A DNA stretch of 64,000 nt from CAVUAF01 sp963739375 (GCA_963739375.1 CAVUAF010000018.1:186001-250000), one strand, 5' to 3'; counted from the first letter of the stretch, positions 1-8,031 are shown. Notes: a model not told the origin generated them from the sequence alone. Program-made: numbers and translations.

Positions 1-54
1 GCGCGATGTCTTCGTTGCGCCGCGACCCCACGCTGAAGCCGCCTGCATCCGCCA
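1..54 (-). CDS. Hypothetical protein, 5' part only
   Basis: An open frame on the minus strand runs off the left edge of the window. The ATG at 54 has a good Shine-Dalgarno (GGAGGAG, about 9 nt upstream), which is the main reason to believe in it. Only 18 residues are visible, beginning MADAGGFSVGSRRNEDIA. The frame is open further upstream to an ATG at 97, but that start lacks a comparable ribosome binding site. It lies about 100 bp downstream of ffh on the same strand and could be co-transcribed with it. I do not recognise the family; it does not start like rpsP, the usual neighbour of ffh. Confidence 0.35.
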
Positions 55-117
55 TGAATGCTTCTCCTCCCTGCACGAAGATTTCGTCGTCGCCCATCGC
101 CGCCCTGCCTCGCAACT

Positions 118-150
118 AGAAACTCGAAACTTGAAACTTGAAACTTGCTC
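118..150. repeat. Short-period repeat, unit about GAAACTTG
   Basis: Four near-identical 7-8 bp units (GAAACTCG, then GAAACTTG three times) lie between ffh and the next minus-strand gene. This is the first of many short-period degenerate tandem repeats filling intergenic gaps in this window. Visible directly in the sequence; function unknown. Confidence 0.8.
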
Positions 151-153
151 TTC

Positions 154-1548
154 TCACCGTCCGCGCATCATGCCGGCCAGGGAACGCGGGTTGAGGCCGC
201 CGCGCCCCACCTGCTTGAACATTTTCTTCATCTGCGCGTACTGCCGCAGCAACTGGTTCACTTCCTGCACCGAGGTGCCGGAGCCGCGCGCGATGCGCTT
301 GCGGCGGCTGCCGTTGATCGCCTGGTGGTGGTTGCGCTCGTAGGCGGTCATGGAATTGATGATCGCCTCCACCCGCACCAGCTGTTTCTCGTCCACCTGG
401 TCGGCCGTCTTCTGCAGGTTCGAAAACGGGCCGATGCTGGGCAGCATCTTGATGATGCCGGAGAGCGACCCCATCTTCTTCACCTGCCGCAGCTGGTCGC
501 GAAAGTCCTCCAGCGAGAAGCCGTCCCCGGAGAGCACCTTCTGGGTGAACTCCGCCGCCTTCTTGTGGTCGATGTTCTTCTCGGCCCGCTCGATCAGCGA
601 CAGGATGTCGCCCATCCCCAGGATGCGCGAGACGATGCGGTCGGGGTGGAAGGGCTCGAGCGCGTCGTACTTCTCGCCCACGCCGATGAACTTGATGGGC
701 GCGCCCGTGACCTGGCGGATGGAGAGGGCTGCGCCGCCGCGCGCATCGCCGTCCATCTTGGTCAGCACGATGCCGGTGAGCGACAGCTTGTCGTGGAATT
801 CCCGCGCCGAATTCACCGCATCCTGCCCGGTCATGGCGTCGGCCACGAACAGGACTTCCTGCGGGTTGAGCAGCCGCTTCAGCGACTGCATCTCCGCCAT
901 CAGCCGCGCGTCGAGGTGCAGGCGGCCGGCGGTGTCCACGATGAGCACGTCGGAGCCGGTGTTGACCGCTTCGCGCCGCGCTTCCTTCGCCAGGCGCTCC
1001 ACTTCCTGGGTGAGCGTCGGCAAGGCTTCGCTCCCGTCGCGCACGGCGTCCACCGCCGTCACCTGGCCTTCGTAGAGGTTGGCCTTGATGGCCTCGGCCA
1101 CCACCCGCAACTGCTCGCGCGCCGCCGGACGATAAACGTCCACCGAGACCAGCAGCGGACGATGCCCGCCCTGCTTCAGCCAGTGCGCCAGCTTGCCCGC
1201 GGTGGTGGTCTTCCCGGAGCCTTGCAGTCCGGCCATCAGGACCACGGTGGGGGGCTGCGAGGCGAACTTCAGCTTGGCGGTGTCGTGCCCCAGCAGGTCC
1301 AGCAGCTCGTCGCGCACGACTTTCACCACCTGCTCGGCGGGGGAGAGCGCGGTCATCACCTCGGCCCCGATCGCCTTGGCGCGAATACGCTCGATCAGCT
1401 CCTTGACCACCTGGAAATTGACGTCGGCTTCCAGCAGCGCCAGGCGGATCTCGCGCAGCGCCTCGCCGACGTTTTCTTCGGTGAGCGTGCTCTGGCCGCG
1501 CAGGTTCTTGAACGCGCGCTGCAGTTTTTCGCTGAGGTTCTCAAACAT
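154..1548 (-). CDS. ffh: Signal recognition particle protein Ffh (SRP54)
   Basis: SRP GTPase that binds signal sequences and 4.5S RNA and delivers ribosome-nascent chain complexes to FtsY at the membrane. At 464 residues it has the normal length. Order: N-terminal four-helix N domain starting MFENLSEKLQRAFKNLRGQ; G domain with P-loop GLQGSGKTTT (about 107-116), DTAGRLHLD (G3 region, about 190) and TKMDGDARGG (G4 region, about 248); C-terminal M domain from about 300, rich in Met and basic residues, with GSGTSVQEVNQLL and ending in MMRGR. The start at 1548 gives the canonical N terminus. A TACAAT box on the minus strand (1589-1584) lies 35 nt upstream and is a likely -10 element. Confidence 0.98.
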   Translation of the reverse strand: MFENLSEKLQRAFKNLRGQSTLTEENVGEALREIRLALLEADVNFQVVKELIERIRAKAIGAEVMTALSPAEQVVKVVRDELLDLLGHDTAKLKFASQPPTVVLMAGLQGSGKTTTAGKLAHWLKQGGHRPLLVSVDVYRPAAREQLRVVAEAIKANLYEGQVTAVDAVRDGSEALPTLTQEVERLAKEARREAVNTGSDVLIVDTAGRLHLDARLMAEMQSLKRLLNPQEVLFVADAMTGQDAVNSAREFHDKLSLTGIVLTKMDGDARGGAALSIRQVTGAPIKFIGVGEKYDALEPFHPDRIVSRILGMGDILSLIERAEKNIDHKKAAEFTQKVLSGDGFSLEDFRDQLRQVKKMGSLSGIIKMLPSIGPFSNLQKTADQVDEKQLVRVEAIINSMTAYERNHHQAINGSRRKRIARGSGTSVQEVNQLLRQYAQMKKMFKQVGRGGLNPRSLAGMMRGR

Positions 1549-1620
1549 GGGAGCGGTTGCGGGACCTCGAGGGAACTGGGCTCATTGTAAATGACCGCCG
1601 GAAGGTTGGGCGAAGGGGCG

Positions 1621-2079
1621 TCAGGCGCTCGACGCGGGCCGCTTGCGTTCGCCCGCGACGGCGGCGGGCTCCTGCGGGTCGGCTTCGGCGTCGCGCGGCA
1701 AGACATCAAGTTCGCGCAGCAAGGCCAAAGCGGGGTGCTCGGATTCGTCGCCGGCGGAGGGCATGTCGTCAGCCAGACGGCGAAGGTTCGAGGAAGCGAT
1801 CTGCAAGGCGTAGAGCATGAGAGCGCAGGTCTTGGTGTCGTAAGTCTTCTGCTGGAGGGCGCGCATCATGCGCATGAGCGCGAGCTGAATGCTGGCGGCG
1901 TCCTCCAGGATGGGCACCTCGAAGTTGCGCTGGAGGCGCATGTCCTCGTGAAAATGGCAGAGACGCTTGCCGTGGCGGGCTGGGCAGCCGCAGGGCTGGC
2001 CGTTGAGCTTGATGTGGCGGCAGCGCGGAGACTCCAGCGCCTGCCGCATGCGGGCAGGTTCGGTATTACGGGCGTGCAC
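1621..2079 (-). CDS. Conserved small protein with Cys/His-rich motif
   Basis: About 152 residues from a GTG at 2079, chosen because GGGGGAGG ends 8 nt upstream; the frame is open further upstream but that part translates this purine tract and is unlikely to be protein. Near the N terminus is a compact Cys/His block, CRHIKLNGQPCGCPARHG then LCHFHED, resembling a metal-binding knuckle. The middle is helical (ALMRMMRALQQKT) and the C terminus is charged. I recall small proteins with this LNG-x-PCG block as frequent in acidobacteria, often near mobile DNA, but I know no function. The perfect palindrome at 2128-2141 lies about 50 nt upstream of the start and could be its operator. Confidence 0.75.
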   Translation of the reverse strand: MHARNTEPARMRQALESPRCRHIKLNGQPCGCPARHGKRLCHFHEDMRLQRNFEVPILEDAASIQLALMRMMRALQQKTYDTKTCALMLYALQIASSNLRRLADDMPSAGDESEHPALALLRELDVLPRDAEADPQEPAAVAGERKRPASSA

Positions 2080-2127
2080 GGGTTTAGCCTCCCCCTCCCC
2101 TCCCCCACGCAGAATCAACAACTTAGC

Positions 2128-2154
2128 CACTGTATACAGTGAGATACAGTGACC
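2128..2154. promoter_or_regulatory. 14-bp perfect palindrome plus a half-site repeat
   Basis: CACTGTATACAGTG at 2128-2141 is an exact palindrome, followed at once by GATACAGTGACC, which repeats its right half. It lies upstream of the minus-strand gene starting at 2079, in the position of a promoter or operator. The form suits a dimeric repressor such as an XRE or LexA-like protein; no cognate regulator is identified. Confidence 0.5.
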
Positions 2155-2342
2155 AGAACCGAGGTGAGACGTAAGCGAACAAAAAGCGAATGACATACTA
2201 GCGCGGTGGGTGGGAAGAGTCAAGGGGGAAAGTAGAGGGCGGCGATCCGAGGTCGCCGGGGTTGGTGGGGCCTACGGCGCTCGCGGCATTTGCCACCTTG
2301 CATGAGCCGGTTGCCGCCCCTCAGAATGGCTGAGGAGGATTG

Positions 2343-2585
2343 ATGGTGTTTCCAAACCTGGGTGAAATGGAAGAGGTGGCGTGCGATGAGTGCGGTCGGC
2401 CGCTCGTCGCCACGGCTGCGGCAACACAGCCGCGCCGGTACATTTTCCAGGGTTGCCGATGCAACCGCGAGCAGTATGACCTTCCTATCGGCTGCATCGT
2501 GGCTGGATTTGAGAACGGACCAGCCTTCTTCTACCGGCCGAGATGCTCTAGGGACGAAAAGCCGGTTCGAGGGGCAAATCAGTGA
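2343..2585 (+). CDS. Small Cys-containing protein upstream of HNH nuclease
   Basis: An 80-residue protein with a CDEC pair near residue 15, a CRC pair near 37 and two further cysteines (DLPIGC, RPRC), so a small metal-binding or zinc-ribbon-like fold is possible. GAGGAGG ends 4 nt before ATG 2343; GTG 2346 would have better spacing. Part of this ribosome binding site forms the right arm of a hairpin (CCTCAG, loop AATGG, CTGAGG, 2319-2335). The stop overlaps the start of the HNH gene (GTGA), so the two are translationally coupled. Base composition looks less GC-rich than the neighbours. Family not recognised. Confidence 0.6.
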   Translation: MVFPNLGEMEEVACDECGRPLVATAAATQPRRYIFQGCRCNREQYDLPIGCIVAGFENGPAFFYRPRCSRDEKPVRGANQ

Positions 2586-3121
2586 AGAGGAGAGTCATCA
2601 TATTGGGCGCGGCTGACCCTGAGTCACCGGGCTGGGCCTGCAGGATCTGGGTCGGCCAGGGCGATAAGGCAAGGCCCTTCTCTGTCGGTTTGGAATTGTC
2701 GGGCGAGGAGGTGGAGCGGCAGAAGATCGAACCTATCCCTCTCAAGGTCCTCGGGCGCACTTGGCTGTTTCGGGGCCGCCTCGTGCGGGTCGAAGACGAA
2801 GACACGCGTCCGTCGGACGACCTTCTGTTGCTAATCAAGCACGCCGTGTTAAGGGAGGAGCGGCAGCTCGCGAGAATCCGGCGGGAGGTGGAGGCTTTTG
2901 AAAACCTCGAAGCCACCTCAGCCTCCAGGCGCGAGCGGATCGCTGAATCGGTTCGCCTCTTCGTCTGGCAAAGGGACGAGGGAAGGTGCGTGAAGTGCGG
3001 TAGTCAGGAACGGTTGGAGTTTGACCACATCATTCCTGTGGTTCACGGCGGCAGCAATACCGAAAGGAACATCCAGCTTTTATGGGAAGTCTGTAACCGG
3101 GGAAAGAGCAGCTCTATCTGA
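2582..3121 (+). CDS. HNH endonuclease
   Basis: A 179-residue protein starting at GTG 2582, overlapping the preceding stop. The C-terminal third (about 125-179) is a classical HNH module: CVKCGS, then LEFDHIIPVVHGGS with the catalytic D-H, then NIQLLWEVCNRGK with the second Cys and conserved Asn/Lys. The CxxC and second cysteine group would bind structural zinc. The N-terminal 75 residues are an unrecognised, probably beta-rich domain, followed by a charged helix (REERQLARIRREVEAFE) linking to the nuclease. Such proteins occur in phage, restriction and defence contexts; substrate unknown. Composition and coupling to the small Cys-rich gene suggest an acquired two-gene cassette. Confidence 0.9.
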   Translation: MKRRVIILGAADPESPGWACRIWVGQGDKARPFSVGLELSGEEVERQKIEPIPLKVLGRTWLFRGRLVRVEDEDTRPSDDLLLLIKHAVLREERQLARIRREVEAFENLEATSASRRERIAESVRLFVWQRDEGRCVKCGSQERLEFDHIIPVVHGGSNTERNIQLLWEVCNRGKSSSI

Positions 3122-3594
3122 GCAGACTTCTCCAACTCTGGTCTGCGGTCGAGGTGGGAGAGAAAACAGGTCGCGGGTGAAGTGGCTCAAGGTGAGCGAC
3201 TCGCGGCGCGCGAGAGGCGGGCGCACAGAGAATCCGGCGCGTGCGAATTTCCGGAGCTTTGCTCCGGCTGGACGGCCGAGGGCGGCCGTCCCTACACGCG
3301 GGCGGGGTGGGTGCGATAGGGATGCTTCGACTGCGCGGCGGCGTGCGCCGCCGCTGCGCTCAGCATGACGGCAGGTTTCGCGTTTCGAGTTCGCAGCGCG
3401 GGCAGTGTGCTGCGCACTCGTAGCAACGGAGTAGGTCCTTCGCTGCGCTCAGGACGGGGACTCTGTTGTTCGTAAGGGGCGAGGTGAATGACGGCGGAGC
3501 GCGGTGTCTCGGGTTCCGAGTTGCGAGCGAGAGACACCTGTCGCCCAGGTTAGCGCCCAACCGCGGGGCGCGAACCTGGGGCACCCGCGGCGAT
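3122..3594. repeat. Gene-free gap with REP-like hairpin elements
   Basis: No convincing gene. It contains a 48-bp element at 3251-3298 made of two adjacent hairpins (CCGGAGC-TTT-GCTCCGG and GGACGGCC-gagggc-GGCCGTCC), nearly identical to copies at 9214-9261 and 11150-11197. It is followed by a GC hairpin at about 3334-3354 (GCGGCGGCG against CGCCGCCGC) and short stretches of the type GCTGCGCTCAGCATGAC. These look like dispersed REP-type sequences. Confidence 0.75.
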
Positions 3595-3843
3595 CTACTT
3601 CTTGCCCTTTTTGGGCGCGTCGGCGAGGGGGCCGGAGGTCAGGACGCTGGCCATGAGGGTGTCGAAGGCCTGCTTGGCGGTCATTTCCTGGCGGCCGCCC
3701 TTGCCCTTTTTGTAGGCGTGCTCGTAAGCGCAGGTGCGGCAACGGGTGCGTTGCGCGGTGTCGCCCTTGAGGCTGACCACGGAGTGGTCCATGACGCGCT
3801 TGCAGTGCGAGCAGTAATCGTCAATGTCGTCGCCGAGACGCAT
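3595..3843 (-). CDS. Small zinc-ribbon-like protein
   Basis: An 82-residue protein. ATG 3843 is chosen over upstream possibilities because GGAGG lies 7 nt before it and the protein then begins MRLGDDIDDYC. It has two CxxC pairs, CSHC at about residue 10 and CRTC at about 34, spaced as in a treble-clef or zinc ribbon, followed by a lysine-rich segment and a short helical region ending KKGKK. It probably binds zinc and perhaps nucleic acid; no specific function can be given. A TACAAT box about 20 nt upstream may be its -10 element. Divergent from tmk. Confidence 0.75.
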   Translation of the reverse strand: MRLGDDIDDYCSHCKRVMDHSVVSLKGDTAQRTRCRTCAYEHAYKKGKGGRQEMTAKQAFDTLMASVLTSGPLADAPKKGKK

Positions 3844-3923
3844 GGGAGGCCTCCGCGCTGAGCATTGTAGCGGTCGCCGGCCCCGCGCCCAAGGGGTCAA
3901 GGGGCGGCAAGCGCGGTGCTATC

Positions 3924-4589
3924 ATGCCGCACGTGCCGGCGCCCGGGAAATTCATCACCTTCGAAGGGCTCGACGGTTGCGGCAAGAGCACGCAACTGCT
4001 GAGACTGGCCGACTTCCTGCGCGGCGAAGGCCTCGCGGTGGTGACCGCGCGCGAGCCCGGCGGCACCGCGATCGGGGAAAGAGTCCGCGCCGTGCTGCTC
4101 GATTCCGGCACCGCAAACCTGGCGCCCCTGGCGGAGTTGGCGCTGATGTTCGGGTCGCGCGCGCAGCATCTCGCGGAAGTGATCCAGCCGGCGCTGCGGG
4201 CGGGGAAGTACGTGCTGTGCGACCGCTTCACCGATTCCTCGGAAGCCTACCAGGGCGGCGGACGGCAACTGGGCAGCGCGGCGGTGCTGGCGCTGCACCA
4301 GGTGGTCTGCGGCGGGGTGCAGCCCGACCTGACCATTCTGATGGACTCCGATCCCGCCGCCAGCGTGGAGCGGGCGCGGCGGCGCAACACCACGCGCCAC
4401 GGGATGTCGCGCGGGGACGAAAACCGCTTCGAGCAGGAGAGCCGGGCGTTTTTCGAGCGCGTGCGCTCGGCTTATCTGGAAATTGCGCGGCGCGAGCCGG
4501 AGCGCGTGGCGCTGGTCGACGCCCGCCGGGGCATGGATGTGGTGCACGGCGAGATTGTGGCGCTGGTGAAGAAAGCACTTGGCATTTAG
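3924..4589 (+). CDS. tmk: Thymidylate kinase
   Basis: Phosphorylates dTMP to dTDP in the dTTP pathway. 221 residues, normal length. P-loop FEGLDGCGKST near residue 12, REPGGT near 43 (dTMP-binding arginine), CDRFTDSSEAYQGGGR near 95 (catalytic DR and base-binding region), and a lid with ARRRN near 153. Start uncertain: ATG 3924 overlaps a TGC-TATCAT box that would sit 7 nt before an in-frame GTG at 3933, the geometry of a leaderless gene. The TAG stop lies inside a short-period repeat. It is followed by holB, a pairing common in bacteria. Confidence 0.97.
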   Translation: MPHVPAPGKFITFEGLDGCGKSTQLLRLADFLRGEGLAVVTAREPGGTAIGERVRAVLLDSGTANLAPLAELALMFGSRAQHLAEVIQPALRAGKYVLCDRFTDSSEAYQGGGRQLGSAAVLALHQVVCGGVQPDLTILMDSDPAASVERARRRNTTRHGMSRGDENRFEQESRAFFERVRSAYLEIARREPERVALVDARRGMDVVHGEIVALVKKALGI

Positions 4590-4668
4590 CACTTAGCATT
4601 TAGCCGTCCGACTTGAGCACACTCTCGACGGCCAAATGCTAACTGCCAATTGCTAAGTGCTAAGGATC
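4580..4668. repeat. Period-7 repeat rich in TTAGC/GCTAA
   Basis: Heptad-like units (GCATTTA, GCACTTA, GCATTTA) start at the end of tmk and supply its TAG stop. After about 30 bp of other sequence the inverse orientation follows (AATGCTAACTGCCAATTGCTAAGTGCTAAG), so the tract is roughly an inverted pair that could fold. It ends just before holB. Confidence 0.8.
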
Positions 4669-4672
4669 GCCA

Positions 4673-5767
4673 GTGGCTTTTTCCGACTTTCACGGCAACG
4701 CCGAAACCCTGACCCGCCTGCGGCAGATGCTGGCGCGCGACCGCTTTCCGCACGCCGTCATCCTCGCGGGGCCGCGCGGCGCCGGGAAGTACACCCTGGC
4801 GCAGATGCTGGCCAAGGCGATGAACTGCGTGGAGTCGCCGGTGAGCGACGGCCTGCCCGACTTCTGCGGCCACTGCACGCACTGCACGCGCATCGCGGCG
4901 GCCGACGCGCTCGACGAGCGGTTTGCGGAGGCGGTGGAGACGCGCGAGAACCTGCGCGACGCCGACCGGCGCGAGACCCGCATCCTGGTGCAGACGCATC
5001 CCGACGTGCTCATCATCCCGCCCGATCCGCCGCAGTTGCTCATCAAGGTGGACCAGGTGCGGCACGTGATCGCCGGCATGTACTTCCGGCCCAGCGACGC
5101 GCGCCGCAAGGTCTACATCTTCACCGCGGCGGCCTTCATGAAGGAGGCGGCGAATGCGCTGCTGAAGGTGCTGGAAGAACCGCCGGAGTTCGCCACCCTC
5201 TTCCTGCTGGCGGAAAATCCGGGCGAACTGCTGCCCACCATCCGCTCGCGCTGCGTGCCGATGCGGCTGGGCGCGCTGCCGCCGGACGAACTGGAGCGCT
5301 ACCTGGCCGCAGCCCGGCCGGAATGGAACGTGAAGCAGCGGGCGCTGGTGGCGCGGCTGGCGCAGGGCGCCATCGGGCGCGCCCGGGCGTTCGACCTGGC
5401 GGCGTACCTGACCGCCCGGCAGGAGGCGGTGGTGCTGCTGGAGGCGGCGCTGGGCACGCGCGACCATACGGAACTATTCCGCGTGACCGAGACGTATCGC
5501 GCGGGCGCGGAAGGGCGGGAGAAGACCGAGCAGTTGATCGCGGGGGTGTATGCGCTGCTCCAGGACATGCTCTACGTGAAGTCAGGGACACCGGAGCTGG
5601 CGCGGAACCTCGACCTGGCGGCGCCCCTGGCCAAGTGGGCCGCGGCGGTCCCATTCCCGTGGATCGCCGCCGCCGCCGAGCGGCTGCGGGAGGTCGAGTC
5701 GGGGATGCGGCGCAACGTGCTGCGGTCGCTCTCGCTGGATGCCTTTGCGGTGGGATTGGAGCGTTGA
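4673..5767 (+). CDS. holB: DNA polymerase III delta' subunit
   Basis: Clamp-loader AAA+ subunit that helps load the beta sliding clamp. 364 residues from GTG 4673. P-loop GPRGAGKYT near residue 33; zinc-binding cysteines CGHCTHC near 64; the conserved loader segment KVYIFTAAAFMKEAANALLKVLEEPP near 145 (described here in parts: KVYIF, MKEAANALLK, LEEPP); SRC motif (RSRCVPMRL) near 188, giving the arginine finger in trans. The C-terminal helical collar is present. It lies 83 bp downstream of tmk. The P-loop has Tyr where Thr/Ser is more usual, but delta' need not hydrolyse ATP in all species. Confidence 0.95.
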   Translation: MAFSDFHGNAETLTRLRQMLARDRFPHAVILAGPRGAGKYTLAQMLAKAMNCVESPVSDGLPDFCGHCTHCTRIAAADALDERFAEAVETRENLRDADRRETRILVQTHPDVLIIPPDPPQLLIKVDQVRHVIAGMYFRPSDARRKVYIFTAAAFMKEAANALLKVLEEPPEFATLFLLAENPGELLPTIRSRCVPMRLGALPPDELERYLAAARPEWNVKQRALVARLAQGAIGRARAFDLAAYLTARQEAVVLLEAALGTRDHTELFRVTETYRAGAEGREKTEQLIAGVYALLQDMLYVKSGTPELARNLDLAAPLAKWAAAVPFPWIAAAAERLREVESGMRRNVLRSLSLDAFAVGLER

Positions 5768-5975
5768 GAGTGGCCGAGGACAGCGGTCGGGGAGCCGCGG
5801 CGCGGCGCATTGCCCAAGTCGTCCGGCTGTGATAGGTTAGCCAGCAAGTTCGCACCTATCTACAGGTTTCTGCGGGGGCCAGACTCCCGTCTTCGGATCA
5901 TCCGCGAACCCAAAAAAGCAGCGGTGGCAAAGGTACGTCCGCGTGGCGGCCCACCGCGAAGGGAAGGACACGTCA

Positions 5976-6380
5976 ATGAAGGAAGTCATGGATGCGACAG
6001 CCGTGGGGCGCGTGCCCGACCCGGAGACTTTCGGCAACCGCAAGCTCATCCGTCCTTCGCTGGCGCGCAGTGAGCAGGTGCGCGCGGAGCAGATGCAGGA
6101 GCGGCGCGAGCGCGCCGAGCGGACCACGCCCGCGGCCGGGAAGAAGACGCCGCCGCCGGAGCAGACCCACGCCGAGAATTTCTATTACCAGAAGCAGATG
6201 CAGGCGCACACCCCGATGGTGGTGGTGCTGCAGGACGGGGAAGAAATCCACGGGGTCATCGAGTGGTACGACCGCGGCTGCATCAAGCTGAACCGCGCCG
6301 GCGGGCAGCCCAACCTGATGATCTACAAGACCTGCATCAAGTACCTCTACAAGGCGGCGGAAGGCGACGGCGGGCAGTAG
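5976..6380 (+). CDS. Hfq-like RNA chaperone with N-terminal extension
   Basis: 134 residues from ATG 5976, with a purine-rich stretch (AAGGGAAGGA) upstream. The C-terminal 65 residues form an Hfq/Sm-like domain: ENFYYQKQM, then MVVVLQDGEEIHGVIEWYD (Sm1 with the conserved Asp and Gly) and MIYKTCIKYL, which replaces the Sm2 signature YKHAIS. The first 65 residues are polar, rich in Arg, Glu and Pro, and probably disordered, which is not found in typical 80-100 residue Hfq. Likely role: RNA binding and sRNA-mRNA regulation, but Sm2 divergence leaves this open. A strong terminator follows at 6408. Confidence 0.8.
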   Translation: MKEVMDATAVGRVPDPETFGNRKLIRPSLARSEQVRAEQMQERRERAERTTPAAGKKTPPPEQTHAENFYYQKQMQAHTPMVVVLQDGEEIHGVIEWYDRGCIKLNRAGGQPNLMIYKTCIKYLYKAAEGDGGQ

Positions 6381-6402
6381 CGCCGGCAGCGAAACGAGAG
6401 GG

Positions 6403-6798
6403 TCAGGAAGACGGGGTTTCCCCCGTCTTTTCTTTTTGGGCGGGGGATTGCCGGAGGAGCGCCGCAACGTGCTCCAGGAGCGCCCGCGAGCCCGCGGTCT
6501 TGACCAGGAAATCGTTGGCGTAGAGCGCCTCCGGCGGCGGCTCGACCAGGCCGGTGCAAAGGAGGATGGGGACCTCGGGCTTGTGCTGCTTCATGGCGCG
6601 GAACAGGTCCAGGCCGGCGGGCTCGGGGTGGACATGGTCGGAAACCACGACATCGATGTGGTTCTCCAGGAGCAGGCGCAGAGCCTCGGTGGCGCCGCCG
6701 GCGGACATGACGGTGTAGCCGGCGCGCTCCAGCACGATGGTGTGGAGGTCCAGGATCGCGTCGTCATCTTCGACGCAAAGCACCACCGGGAGAGGCAT
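6403..6798 (-). CDS. Single-domain response regulator
   Basis: A stand-alone CheY-like receiver of 131 residues from ATG 6798 (GAGG about 9 nt upstream). Acidic pocket near the N terminus (VLCVEDDD), phosphoacceptor Asp in VVVSDHVHP near 53, Thr in LLCTGLVEP near 82 and the conserved Lys in FLVKTAG near 101. No output domain is present, so it must act by protein interaction or as a phosphorelay link. No kinase is adjacent. Its last codons are read through the hairpin that terminates the convergent Hfq-like gene. Confidence 0.9.
   Translation of the reverse strand: MPLPVVLCVEDDDAILDLHTIVLERAGYTVMSAGGATEALRLLLENHIDVVVSDHVHPEPAGLDLFRAMKQHKPEVPILLCTGLVEPPPEALYANDFLVKTAGSRALLEHVAALLRQSPAQKEKTGETPSS
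6408..6437 (+). terminator. Rho-independent terminator of the Hfq-like gene
   Basis: Stem AAGACGGGG (6408-6416) pairs with CCCCGTCTT (6421-6429) across the loop TTTC, followed by a T-rich run to 6437. It begins 28 nt after the Hfq-like stop. The sequence also encodes the C terminus of the convergent receiver gene. Confidence 0.9.
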
Positions 6799-6931
6799 GG
6801 CTGGTACCTCGAACAATCCATTCTAGGCTGATGACGGCGCAAAGGGGTCAGATATCGGGGCACGATGGTCGGGCCGCAGGGGTGCCATCGGGCAGTGCCC
6901 TGCGGGAAGGGCAGGTGGTTACCCCGCTTCC

Positions 6932-7486
6932 TTAGAGCCGGGGCAGCACGATGCCTTTCTGCGCCTGGTACTTGCCTTTGCGGTCGGCGTAGCTGGTCTC
7001 GCACTGCTCATCGGACTGGAAGAAGAGGATCTGGCACAGCCCCTCGTTGGCGTAGATGCGGGCAGGCAGGGGGGTGGTGTTGGAGATCTCCAGGGTGACG
7101 AAGCCTTCCCACTCCGGCTCGAAGGGAGTGACGTTGACGATGATGCCGCAGCGGGCGTAGGTGGACTTGCCGACACAGATGGTGAGCACGTCGCGGGGAA
7201 TCTTGAAGTACTCGACCGAGCGCGCCAGGGCAAAGGAGTTGGGCGGAACGATGGCGACGTCGGAATTGACGGTGACGAAGGAGCGCTCGTCGAACTGCTT
7301 GGGATCGACGATGGCGCTCATAACGTTGGTGAAGATCTTGAACTCGTCGGCCACCCGCAGGTCGTAGCCGTAGGAAGAAAGGCCGTAGGAGATGACGCCG
7401 GCGCTCACCTGCTTCTCGGAAAAGGGGTTGATCATTTCATGTTCCAGCGCCATCTGGCGGATCCAGCGGTCACTCTTGATAGACAT
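6932..7486 (-). CDS. dcd: dCTP deaminase
   Basis: Deaminates dCTP to dUTP, feeding dTMP synthesis. 184 residues from ATG 7486 (AGGAGA just upstream). The family blocks are clear: INPFSEKQVSAG, SSYGYDLRVADEFKIF near 45, the trimer-core segment with VGKSTYARCGI near 110, and EPEWEGFVTLEISN near 128 carrying the catalytic-region Glu, then ANEGLCQILFF. The C-terminal KGKYQAQKG is the usual nucleotide-closing tail. The gap to the divergent HU gene is about 275 bp and shows no other gene. Confidence 0.96.
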   Translation of the reverse strand: MSIKSDRWIRQMALEHEMINPFSEKQVSAGVISYGLSSYGYDLRVADEFKIFTNVMSAIVDPKQFDERSFVTVNSDVAIVPPNSFALARSVEYFKIPRDVLTICVGKSTYARCGIIVNVTPFEPEWEGFVTLEISNTTPLPARIYANEGLCQILFFQSDEQCETSYADRKGKYQAQKGIVLPRL

Positions 7487-7761
7487 GCTTCTCCTGGCTG
7501 CGGCAAGGCCGCGGGTGGTCGAGCTGGGCATGGGGTAGCGGTTACTGACAGTTTGGCGCGGGGATGGCGGTCGCCGCGCCTGAGCACCGGGTGGCTGGTG
7601 GGCGACATCTTAACGTTGCGGGCGGCGCGTTGACAATCGTGCCCCGCTCCCGTAGCATCCCGAGTTCACCCGAAAAACGCCGGCCGCGCTGCCCGGGCTG
7701 CCGCTAAACTTTTGAGACCATGGAACTTGCGGGCCAGGCGAGGCGACGAGGGGGGCTGCTC

Positions 7762-8031
7762 GTGATCAAGCTGGACATCATCAACGAAGTGGTCAACAAG
7801 ACCGGGATCACCAAGACCAAGGCGGAGCTGGCGGTGGAAACGGTCTTCGAGAGCATGAAGCAGGCGCTGGCGCACGGCGACCGCATCGAGCTGCGCGGCT
7901 TTGGGGTGTTCAACGTGCGGCCGCGGAAGACCGGCATCGGGCGCAACCCGCGCACCGGCGCCGAAGTCAACATCCCGCCCGGCAAAGCGGTGCGCTTCAA
8001 GCCCGGCAAGGAGTTGCAGTCCATCGACTGA
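7762..8031 (+). CDS. HU/IHF family DNA-binding protein
   Basis: Nucleoid-associated protein that bends DNA as a dimer. GTG 7762 is chosen because GAGGGGGG lies about 6 nt upstream and the product is then 89 residues, the family norm; an ATG at 7720 would add 14 atypical residues. N-terminal helices DIINEVVNKTGITKTKAELAVE are seen in parts, followed by the beta-arm signature GRNPRTGAEVNIP near 55-67 and the basic end AVRFKPGKEL. Whether it is HU or an IHF subunit cannot be told. Its TGA opens a short-period repeat. Confidence 0.95.
   Translation: MIKLDIINEVVNKTGITKTKAELAVETVFESMKQALAHGDRIELRGFGVFNVRPRKTGIGRNPRTGAEVNIPPGKAVRFKPGKELQSID

Noticed and set aside
145..1590. Long plus-strand frame opposite ffh
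   Set aside because: Mirror frame of a clear gene in GC-rich DNA; His/Arg/Leu-rich with no motif. The same applies to the long opposite-strand frames at 9160-10641, 12638-14545, 20271-23639, 26891-29257 and 50799-52586.
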